A stretch of DNA of 26,467 nucleotides from the IMG/VR virus record IMGVR_UViG_3300025705_000238, positions 1-26,467 of that record; one strand, written 5' to 3'. The stretch is from a virus. Positions 7,088-13,555 of the stretch are shown here, piece by piece. The notes below the pieces were generated by a model. That model was not told where the DNA came from. It saw only the letters and a list, made by a program, of their open reading frames with translations, and did no database searches. How positions within the stretch are numbered: the first letter of the stretch is position 1; each line of letters starts with the position of its first letter. Made by a program: the position numbers and the translations under genes.

Positions 7088-7294
7088 TTATGATTTTACT
7101 GTAAAGGTATCATTAATGCTATCGCCATTGATAGCTAATTCGTATCCACCAGATTCAGTTGGTCCATATGTGAACCCATGATCTGGAAGATTACCTAACA
7201 CTTGTTTTAATATATCTTGACTTGTTGTCTGGTTATCTACAAACGTATACCCGTCTATCCATTCTTGAATTGTTTCTGCTGTGTGTATTGCCAT
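7088..7294 (-). CDS. Small unknown protein
   Basis: 68 residues, acidic, not recognised. A short helix (AETIQEWIDGYTF) is followed by a segment rich in glycine and beta formers (FTYGPTESGGYELAINGD). Its ATG overlaps the stop of the P-loop kinase in TAATG, with AGGA eight bases before it, so the two are probably coupled. No motif indicates a function. Confidence 0.7.
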   Translation of the reverse strand: MAIHTAETIQEWIDGYTFVDNQTTSQDILKQVLGNLPDHGFTYGPTESGGYELAINGDSINDTFTVKS

Positions 7295-7977
7295 TATGAA
7301 TTATCCTGTATCCATTTTCTAGCAACTCTGTTGCGCACAGGAGCAGTAACAAATGCTCTGATGGATTTTTCTACCTGTTTAAAATTTTCTGCACGTGTTG
7401 GATCTTCTAGTCCGCCACTGTTGTCTACAACGTGGAAATCTTTAGCACCAAATATTTGTTGAAATTTCATAATATTTGATTGTACTTGTTTCCACATACT
7501 ACTAACCACATCACGTTTAAGTACTCTTGGACGATCTTGGTTACGTTGTTGTGACACTTCTTCACTTGTATTAACAAAAAGCATCATTGGTTCATATCCT
7601 AAGGATTTTAGTGCGGCACTGTGTTTGGCAACTTTTTCAACATCTTTACCTGTGCCATCAATAATAATACCAAGTCTGCCATCCAAGTGTGATGTTTCTT
7701 TATTCTTAGTAAGCTGTTTTGCACGATTACGAATTTCTTGTCCTTGTGGACTAGCAATAGCATCAGGATTTCGCAAATCAAGATCCTGCTTTTTTGCAAG
7801 GTATTCGTATATATCATCACTATTAATTGTTTTCATTCCAAGGCCAGTTAATAATTTTTTAGCGACAAAGCTCTTGCCGCTGCCTGGGCCTCCAGACAAG
7901 AAAATTGCTTTAAAAATAGCAGGGTCATTGACGCCTTCTGCAAAGTTATCTTCTTGTGTTATTTCTTCTATAAGCAT
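7294..7977 (-). CDS. P-loop kinase, zeta-toxin/polynucleotide-kinase-like
   Basis: 227 residues. A Walker A motif GGPGSGKS (29-36) follows the strand KAIFLS. SDDIYEYL comes next, then GIIIDGTG as the second strand with its acidic residue, and a basic stretch (RNQDRPRVLKRDVV) that could be the lid. This is the layout of small P-loop kinases such as the zeta-toxin and T4 polynucleotide kinase group. The phosphate acceptor cannot be told. A late promoter lies about 30 bases upstream, and an 8-bp inverted repeat covers the leader. It heads a run with a small unknown, the SNase-like protein, the membrane coiled-coil protein and another unknown. Confidence 0.85.
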   Translation of the reverse strand: MLIEEITQEDNFAEGVNDPAIFKAIFLSGGPGSGKSFVAKKLLTGLGMKTINSDDIYEYLAKKQDLDLRNPDAIASPQGQEIRNRAKQLTKNKETSHLDGRLGIIIDGTGKDVEKVAKHSAALKSLGYEPMMLFVNTSEEVSQQRNQDRPRVLKRDVVSSMWKQVQSNIMKFQQIFGAKDFHVVDNSGGLEDPTRAENFKQVEKSIRAFVTAPVRNRVARKWIQDNS

Positions 7978-7978
7978 T

Positions 7979-8003
7979 ACACTAAATTCCTATTGTTTAG
8001 TGT
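7979..8003 (-). other. Leader hairpin with the SD in its loop
   Basis: ACACTAAA and TTTAGTGT form a perfect 8-bp stem around the 9-base loop CAATAGGAA, directly before the kinase ATG. The predicted late start (near 7997) lies within the 5' arm, so RNA begun there would lack the stem while read-through RNA would have it. Confidence 0.6.
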
Positions 8004-8010
8004 ATTTATG
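8003..8010 (-). promoter_or_regulatory. T4-type late promoter (CATAAATA)
   Basis: CATAAATA on the minus strand, with predicted RNA start near 7997 and a leader of about 20 bases to the kinase gene. Confidence 0.75.
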
Positions 8011-8024
8011 CTTTTGGTGTGGTA

Positions 8025-8570
8025 TTAATCCCAACGATAAAAGATATGAGCACCAACACGGCCTACTAAATGTAAGTCTTTAGCCCAACGTGGGTTAACA
8101 TATGTGGCATGATAGTGTGTTGCACCTTCTGTAATGCCACGAAACTTGCCTTCTTCTACAATATAGTACGCTAACATCTGCGCACTTACCCAACGATCAG
8201 TATCCTGTGGATTGTCCGCTTTACCATCACACCACCAACTAAACTGACATTTATTACGAATGGGGTTGCCATTGGCATCATTTACTGATTGCTTTACAAC
8301 TTTACAAATTGTGTCTGGATAACGTGAATCTATAACACGATTCAACACAACATCAGCAGTTGCCACTTGGTCTGCCATGCTACTGCCACGTGCTTCGTAA
8401 TAGATATTCATTGCTAAACAAATATGCTGTTGTTGATTAAGCTCGTCCAGTATTTTTAACTCTTGATCCTGTGCTTGGGCATACGTAATACTGCTAAATG
8501 TAATTGCGGTAACGATTGAAAAGTTCATTACACCACTAAGGATATTCATTGCTATTGCTCGATACTTCAT
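8025..8570 (-). CDS. SleB-like cell-wall hydrolase with signal peptide
   Basis: 181 residues. The N-terminus has a basic start, a hydrophobic run (about 9-29) and AQA, a likely signal-peptidase site, so the enzyme is probably exported. The rest matches the SleB/CwlJ family of peptidoglycan hydrolases: CLAMNIYYEARG with the presumed catalytic Glu59, VATADVVLNRV, YPDTICKVVKQ and CQFSWWCDG (108-116). Expected role: lysin, or wall opening during infection. AGAGG lies directly after the stop of a 34-residue membrane peptide, so the two are coupled. The pair has a sigma-70 promoter and no late box, which is odd for a lysis enzyme; it could be repressed, or serve an early role. Confidence 0.9.
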   Translation of the reverse strand: MKYRAIAMNILSGVMNFSIVTAITFSSITYAQAQDQELKILDELNQQQHICLAMNIYYEARGSSMADQVATADVVLNRVIDSRYPDTICKVVKQSVNDANGNPIRNKCQFSWWCDGKADNPQDTDRWVSAQMLAYYIVEEGKFRGITEGATHYHATYVNPRWAKDLHLVGRVGAHIFYRWD

Positions 8571-8582
8571 TTTACTGCCTCT

Positions 8583-8687
8583 TTATAGTATTGTTAGTAG
8601 TAACATTAATAAAAGTGTTCCTATGACTACACCAAGCAGCCAACCTGTTAAGAACCCAATTATTATGTCTATCATTGTTTTTATCAT
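8583..8687 (-). CDS. 34-residue membrane peptide before the wall hydrolase
   Basis: Starts MIKTMIDIII and is hydrophobic almost to its end (about residues 6-34): one transmembrane helix with GFLTGW and GVVIG small-residue motifs. The first ATG (8687) falls exactly at the predicted RNA start of the promoter at 8694-8722, so it may be leaderless; an in-frame ATG at 8675 would give 30 residues. The stop is followed at once by the SD of the SleB-like gene. Small single-helix proteins next to a lysin often act as holins, but this one is very short and that role is a guess. Confidence 0.6.
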   Translation of the reverse strand: MIKTMIDIIIGFLTGWLLGVVIGTLLLMLLLTIL

Positions 8688-8693
8688 ACTTAT

Positions 8694-8722
8694 ACTATAT
8701 AGTAAAACGTCTTACTTGTCAA
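8694..8722 (-). promoter_or_regulatory. Near-consensus sigma-70 promoter
   Basis: TTGACA (8722-8717), a 17-base spacer, TATAGT (8699-8694). RNA would start at 8687, the first base of the small membrane peptide's ATG. Confidence 0.85.
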
Positions 8723-8739
8723 GTAAAAAGTTATACTTT

Positions 8740-9036
8740 TTAGTCACATTCTGGAAACATTTGCACCACAAAGCTCTTTACCTTGTCCACATGCTGTGTT
8801 TTCCAACGTTGATCTACAATATTATATGGTACAGTTATTCCGTACTCTCTAATTGTATCTTTCGCCAGTTGATATATCTGTCGTTTGTTTAATTTTTCAA
8901 TCCCATGCATTGGGTTGGCATATTCTTGAAAGCTAGGATGTCCAATAGCATACACAGCAATTTGTGTGCCATCTACAGGTACTTCTACCTTAGCGATCAT
9001 CCTACGCTTGCCATCTTCGCATAATGCGCTTCTCAT
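8740..9036 (-). CDS. Unknown protein
   Basis: 98 residues, not recognised. Starts MRSALCEDGKRR, with GAGG eight bases before the ATG; an internal Met13 is a weaker choice. The middle (IAVYAIGHPSFQEYANPMHG) is followed by a helical, lysine-rich part (LNKRQIYQLAKDTIREYG). Soluble, with no signal peptide or membrane segment. It is the only gene between two strong sigma-70 promoters, so it is probably made early and could be a host-takeover protein, which is inference from position only. Confidence 0.75.
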   Translation of the reverse strand: MRSALCEDGKRRMIAKVEVPVDGTQIAVYAIGHPSFQEYANPMHGIEKLNKRQIYQLAKDTIREYGITVPYNIVDQRWKTQHVDKVKSFVVQMFPECD

Positions 9037-9111
9037 AATTTTAACCTCTAACCAGTAATTGGTGTGTTATTGTTGTCTCCGTACAGGCACCATTGCCTAC
9101 ACAATACTATT

Positions 9112-9140
9112 ATAATACGGTAAAAAGGCTTGGTTGTCAA
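9112..9140 (-). promoter_or_regulatory. Near-consensus sigma-70 promoter
   Basis: TTGACA (9140-9135), a 17-base spacer, TATTAT (9117-9112). RNA would start near 9105, giving a 69-base leader to the gene at 9036. The leader holds a small AGGCA/TGCCT hairpin (9085-9098). Confidence 0.85.
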
Positions 9141-9169
9141 GTAAAATTTAATGGTTTTTTTGTAAAAAG

Positions 9170-11524
9170 TTATGAAGCAGCAATTAATTCTACTTTCACT
9201 GTCCAGTTAATATTGGTTGCGTTAGCGCCAACCACATACATACGGAAATCATTGCTGGAATCGTCTATTATTAGATCCCATGCACTACCAACATTGTTGT
9301 TGTATTTTGTACTGGCGCTGTCATCACTTACTATAGAAATTGCACCACTACTGTTATCAACCACACCTTCACGCTTAATAGCCATGCTTCCAACACCGCC
9401 TATAACTTTACCAATAGCTGTAATTGTAAAGAACCAACTGGTATCAGCTGGTGGTCCTAGACGTGCGCCACTGAACAATACTTCTGTTTGTGCGCTTGTG
9501 CTTGTGGATGTAGTTGTATATTTGACGTTTTGATCACCACTAATGGTGATTGTATCGCCCACTGTACTTACACTGATGTTGTTGTTTGCATCAATGCGTT
9601 TAAACTCAAAATCGTTACCGTTACGTTGCTTGAATGTAGATTGTCCAGTACCCACATTACTTGCAGTAATATTCTCACTGATAGTAATAGCATTACCATT
9701 ATCAGTAAGTTGTATACTGGCAGATTGCAATAGTGTTTTAAACTCTAGGTTTCCAACATTATTTTGTAGGAATATTCCAACACCGCCACCTATATTACTG
9801 GCGTTGTTTACACTTGATCCTCCAGTGTTAAATGCTCTCCAACCTGCACTTGATCCTCCAAAGTATCCTTCATATACATCATTAGTTGTGTTGTATCTAA
9901 ATTCACCTGGCTCAGTGTTTGGTCGTTGTGCTGTTGTGCCACGTGGTACTTGAATTGCTGCTGTACCAGGTATTACTGGATTTTCACTAATACTAATATT
10001 AATATCACCGCCCTGTCCAGTGTCATTTAAAATTTGTAATTGATTTGATGTTGTTGTTAGTTTACGTGTCTGGCTTAGTGAGCCATCTTTAACAACAATA
10101 CCACTTCCAGCATTAGCATCCAAATCCTGTAAGTAATTACCCACTGGAGTTGCCATTGCTGTGTAATCTGTAATAGTATTAGTGACAGCATTACTGTTAC
10201 GAGAATATGCAACGTTAATATCACTACGTACAACAATGTCACCTTCACTAAGTGAGCTTGCAAGAGCTAATTGTGCGCTAAGGCTGCCCACAATTTTTAC
10301 TGTGCCGCCAGATACAGTTGTACTATTAATAATTGTAGTGCTTGATCCACCTGCTCCAGAACCATTACTGCCAGTGGTGTCAATACCTCCAGCATTGTAA
10401 CCTGGGTATGATGTAATGTCTACACTTTCACCTTCTGGAGTAGTTGTTGCTGGAACATATCCGCTACTATTATCTGGATCGTCTTGTGTTACTGATGCTG
10501 TGTATCCCACAATCTCACCACAGTAACTAAACACTGGTTGTCTTTCGCTAATTTCTGGACTTGGATCTTGTAAACTATCCAACAGTGCCAGTAATCCAGG
10601 CTCAAGTATTAGTTCAAATATATTTTTGTATACTTTACCATTTTTATCAACTACCGGATATCCAGCCAATCTGTCATATTGTGCTTTTAATTGACTTGCT
10701 AATCGTGTGTTGCCTTGTATTCCTGCCGCATCTGCATTGTGCATTAGGCCCATTTCAGTGTTTGTAGTTGTGCTGACATCATTACTAAACATACTGCCGC
10801 CAAGTTCACCTTCAGTACCCACGACACTGTTTTCACGATCCATTAGTGACTTTAGGTCGTCTTTTACACTATTAATACTTGCTACTAAACCATTAAGTTG
10901 GTTTTGTGTTAGCTGCCCACTTTTAATATTATCCCACTGACTGGTAATATCACCAAGTATACCGCCATTAAATAAATTTAAGTTGAATTCCTGTCCATTA
11001 AATCCAAGGCAACCTCCCACTTGATCCGGTACCATATTGCCAATGGCATTGATAATGTCTTTACCAGCACCTAGGAAACTGTCCATAGTTTGTTCAAGTA
11101 TGTTTGGAATTGCTATTGGTGCAATTGGGGTAGCACAGAAATTAATCATGTTTGCTATCTGTGTTACTTCAGCCAGTGCGTTGTTAACACGGCCCAGTGT
11201 TTCTTCAATACCAGTGTGTGTCATAAACTTGTCAAATTCACTGTCAAGTTCGTTTAGGGCATCCAAAAGTTCCGCCTGTATACCTGGTACACCTAAAATT
11301 GCTTTAAGGTTTACGCTCAGGCATACTTGTATGTTTGGCAATTTAATACCACGTCCGGCCAACAAATTACATATGATTTCACGTAATGAGAAATCATATT
11401 CACTTTTTACAACAACTTTTGCATTGTCGCCTATTTGACCTTGGATGTCAGTATTTGTGTGATGTCGAGTATCTAAGTACTCGTTAACACTTGCTAAACC
11501 ATTTGGAAAATCTGTTGACGCCAT
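9170..11524 (-). CDS. Large tail or baseplate structural protein
   Basis: 784 residues. The first 350 residues are mostly helical, with an opening (PNGLASVNEYLDTRH) and a cysteine-containing hydrophobic stretch. From about 370 on it is Ser/Thr/Gly/Asn-rich beta sequence typical of fibres. Near residue 535 it has PRGTTAQRP followed by GEFRYNTTNDVYEGYFGG, a segment found in many phage fibre and virion proteins. The C-terminus (WDLIIDDSSNDFRMYVVG) resembles a beta-sandwich tip. The SD is GGAGG. It follows the PAAR gene by 2 bases, so both belong to one late run, which supports a baseplate or spike-associated fibre. Exact T4 counterpart not assigned. Confidence 0.85.
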   Translation of the reverse strand: MASTDFPNGLASVNEYLDTRHHTNTDIQGQIGDNAKVVVKSEYDFSLREIICNLLAGRGIKLPNIQVCLSVNLKAILGVPGIQAELLDALNELDSEFDKFMTHTGIEETLGRVNNALAEVTQIANMINFCATPIAPIAIPNILEQTMDSFLGAGKDIINAIGNMVPDQVGGCLGFNGQEFNLNLFNGGILGDITSQWDNIKSGQLTQNQLNGLVASINSVKDDLKSLMDRENSVVGTEGELGGSMFSNDVSTTTNTEMGLMHNADAAGIQGNTRLASQLKAQYDRLAGYPVVDKNGKVYKNIFELILEPGLLALLDSLQDPSPEISERQPVFSYCGEIVGYTASVTQDDPDNSSGYVPATTTPEGESVDITSYPGYNAGGIDTTGSNGSGAGGSSTTIINSTTVSGGTVKIVGSLSAQLALASSLSEGDIVVRSDINVAYSRNSNAVTNTITDYTAMATPVGNYLQDLDANAGSGIVVKDGSLSQTRKLTTTSNQLQILNDTGQGGDINISISENPVIPGTAAIQVPRGTTAQRPNTEPGEFRYNTTNDVYEGYFGGSSAGWRAFNTGGSSVNNASNIGGGVGIFLQNNVGNLEFKTLLQSASIQLTDNGNAITISENITASNVGTGQSTFKQRNGNDFEFKRIDANNNISVSTVGDTITISGDQNVKYTTTSTSTSAQTEVLFSGARLGPPADTSWFFTITAIGKVIGGVGSMAIKREGVVDNSSGAISIVSDDSASTKYNNNVGSAWDLIIDDSSNDFRMYVVGANATNINWTVKVELIAAS

Positions 11525-11526
11525 TG

Positions 11527-11814
11527 TTACCCTCCAATAAACACATTGTTACTACCAGATGTAGCACTTGGGTTACAATGACTTCCTCCTGGAATAGGGC
11601 ATAAACTGTCTGCACCTGCACTGTTGCCCACAATAACAGTAAGTATGCCGCCAATATATACATTAGGATTAGCGGCATTTAAATTACCGCCTCCATGACT
11701 ATTGGGGTTACCATCAACTGATGTTATTAAATTATTTGTATAAACACGTTCACAAGCGGCGTTTGTTTGCGCTCCGCATGCTCTTGCGTCTGTATCTCTA
11801 TGAACTGCTGGCAT
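11527..11814 (-). CDS. PAAR-domain spike-tip protein (T4 gp5.4-like)
   Basis: 95 residues. PAAR proteins form the sharp metal-bound cone on the central spike of contractile tails and pierce the host envelope. The sequence fits: it starts MPAVHRDTDARACGAQTNA, then HGGGNLNAANPNVYIGGI, VIVGNSAGADSLCPIPGG and a closing SHCNPSATSGSNNVFIGG. It has regularly spaced glycines and several His and Cys residues that could hold the metal ion. Length matches single-domain tips. It lies at the head of a late run with the 784-residue tail protein, 20 bases after an ATAAATA late box. Confidence 0.87.
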   Translation of the reverse strand: MPAVHRDTDARACGAQTNAACERVYTNNLITSVDGNPNSHGGGNLNAANPNVYIGGILTVIVGNSAGADSLCPIPGGSHCNPSATSGSNNVFIGG

Positions 11815-11834
11815 AACTTTTTCCTATCTAATGG

Positions 11835-11841
11835 TATTTAT
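11835..11841 (-). promoter_or_regulatory. T4-type late promoter (ATAAATA)
   Basis: Reads TGATAAATA on the minus strand; the TGA is the stop codon of the gene at 11841-12161. Predicted start near 11829, leader about 15 bases to the PAAR gene. Confidence 0.78.
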
Positions 11842-12161
11842 CAGAAGATAAGTTTAGATCCCTCAGCACTGGTATCGATACCTGTGGTTGCTTGCATATA
11901 TGCATCTTTAAATGGCTTGTGTGCTTTAGCTTGTGCTACAACTAAGTTTTCGTTAAACGAAATCTCTGGTGTGTCAGTCATAACATCTGCTGTTGCAAAA
12001 TATGGAGCCATTGCTGGTCCTTTTTCTGTCATCACCATTGCAAGTGGTTTACGCATACGGATTTGACCGTTGTTGTGTTCTTGCCACACACCAATGATCT
12101 CTTCTCCGCTGGTAAGTTTAAGGGCAATAACATCGCCCTTTTTATTAATATCAATAATCAT
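11841..12161 (-). CDS. Small unknown protein
   Basis: 106 residues. The N-terminus (KKGDVIALKLTSGEEIIGVWQE) reads like successive beta strands of an Sm-like small barrel, followed by RKPLAMVMTEKGPAMAPYF and a helical C-terminal half. That fold idea is from pattern only; I cannot name a function. Its start overlaps the glutaredoxin stop by ATGA, so it is translated with the nrd group and may be tied to nucleotide metabolism or just carried along. Its stop codon is built into the late promoter of the PAAR gene. Confidence 0.75.
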   Translation of the reverse strand: MIIDINKKGDVIALKLTSGEEIIGVWQEHNNGQIRMRKPLAMVMTEKGPAMAPYFATADVMTDTPEISFNENLVVAQAKAHKPFKDAYMQATTGIDTSAEGSKLIF

Positions 12162-12415
12162 AAAGTATATCCTGTTCCGTTAAATCCTGTGGCCTCAATG
12201 TATGTTGTCAATTGATCATAACCACCTATTACCTTACCATCAATTATAATTTGAGGTACGGTCCTTGCATTTGGAGCAGCTTCTAAAAGTTGCTCACGTG
12301 TTGCATCTACACCAACTACCCACTCAGTGAAAGGTAATTTCATCTGAGTAAGTAATCTTTTTGCCTTGACACAGTAAGGACAATTTGGCTTACTGTATAC
12401 GGTAATTTCGCTCAT
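12158..12415 (-). CDS. grx: Glutaredoxin
   Basis: 85 residues, one thioredoxin-fold domain. The active site is C12-P-Y-C15, followed by AKRLLTQM. TVPQIIIDGKVIGGYDQL carries the cis-proline and the glutathione-binding GGYD. Glutaredoxin passes electrons to ribonucleotide reductase. It overlaps nrdB by ATGA, which places it directly in the RNR operon and supports this role: re-reducing the C-terminal cysteines of NrdA. Confidence 0.93.
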   Translation of the reverse strand: MSEITVYSKPNCPYCVKAKRLLTQMKLPFTEWVVGVDATREQLLEAAPNARTVPQIIIDGKVIGGYDQLTTYIEATGFNGTGYTL

Positions 12416-13542
12416 AAGCTCATCCCTTTAAAGGTATCTTCGCTAACGTCCTTGTTAACTCCACCAATTACATAACTACTAATTTCTGTTTCTTGTGGTG
12501 CTACTTGTACGTCTGCTCCACTGATCCATTTTTGTGTCCATGGTAGTGGACTTGCTTGTGGAGTTTTGTATGGGCTTGGCAATCCAACCGCTGTCATACG
12601 TTTGTTTGCAATCCATTCCACAAACTCACTCAGCAGTTGCTCGTTAAGACCAATCATGCTACCGTCTTTAAACAGATACTTTGCCCATGCTTTTTCTTGG
12701 TCAACAGCATCAACAAACATTTGTACCATTTCAGCTTCGCACTCTTTGGCAATTTTAATATAGTCTGGATCATCTTTTGGTAAGATTTTCAACAAATATT
12801 GTGTACTTGCCAAGTGCAAGTTTTCGTCACGACAGATTAGTTTAATAATCTTTGCATTACCTTCCATCTTTTTAAGTTCAGCAAACGCCCAACTACATGC
12901 AAACGATACATAAAAGCGAACGCCCTCCAGAATGTTTACACTCATAATAGTTTTATACAATGCTTTCTTGAGTTCGTATTTGCTAACGACTCGTTCTTTT
13001 CCATTAACTGTGTGTTTGCCTACTCCTAGTAAATTATAGTAACCAGCTTGTTCAATCAGGTCATCATAATACTTTGAAATGTCATCAGCACAATCCACAA
13101 TCTCTGGAATGTCCATAAGCTCATCAAAGATTTTAGTTGGGTCATTATAGATGTTACGAATAATGTGTGTATAACTGCGTGAGTGAATTGTTTCACTAAA
13201 TGTCCATGTGATTACCCAGTTTTCCAATTCAGGAATACTTACAAGGCTACCAAATGCTTCAGCAGGCGCACGACCCTGTACACTATCCAATAGGATCTGA
13301 CGCTTTAGGTTTGATGTAAAGATGTGACGTTCATGCTCATTTAAGTCTTTGAAGTCTTTTCCATCTTTATACACATCAACTTCTTCAGGACGCCAAAAGA
13401 ATCCCAACTGCTTGTCAGTTAACTGATCAAACTTACGATACTTTAGCGTATCATAACGTTGTACTGCTACTCCGCCTTCTGGATCCAGAAAGGCTAATGC
13501 TTCCGTGTGGTTGCCTTCTTTTTTGCTGTTAAAAACACTCAT
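12412..13542 (-). CDS. nrdB: Ribonucleotide reductase class Ia, beta subunit
   Basis: 376 residues, normal length. NrdB holds the di-iron centre and the tyrosyl radical needed by NrdA. The ligands are visible: D86 in RQILLDSVQGRAP, E117 and H120 in SETIHSRSYTHIIRNI, and later Glu/His in NILEGVRFYVSF and RDENLHLAS. Tyr124 matches the radical tyrosine of E. coli (Y122). The similarity to the enterobacterial protein is strong across the whole chain. The C-terminal tail should dock on NrdA. The gene is uninterrupted (no intron, no frameshift) and lies 13 bases after nrdA. Confidence 0.96.
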   Translation of the reverse strand: MSVFNSKKEGNHTEALAFLDPEGGVAVQRYDTLKYRKFDQLTDKQLGFFWRPEEVDVYKDGKDFKDLNEHERHIFTSNLKRQILLDSVQGRAPAEAFGSLVSIPELENWVITWTFSETIHSRSYTHIIRNIYNDPTKIFDELMDIPEIVDCADDISKYYDDLIEQAGYYNLLGVGKHTVNGKERVVSKYELKKALYKTIMSVNILEGVRFYVSFACSWAFAELKKMEGNAKIIKLICRDENLHLASTQYLLKILPKDDPDYIKIAKECEAEMVQMFVDAVDQEKAWAKYLFKDGSMIGLNEQLLSEFVEWIANKRMTAVGLPSPYKTPQASPLPWTQKWISGADVQVAPQETEISSYVIGGVNKDVSEDTFKGMSL

Positions 13543-13555
13543 TGTTCACTCTTCC

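Noticed and set aside
9085-9098. AGGCA/TGCCT hairpin and an 8-codon frame in the leader of 8740-9036 as an attenuator
   Set aside because: The stem is short, no U tract follows and the small frame has a poor ribosome site.
11825-11850. TATCT/AGATA repeat around the PAAR late promoter as a third SD switch
   Set aside because: Only 5 bp and the SD lies outside the stem; such short repeats are expected by chance in AT-rich DNA.
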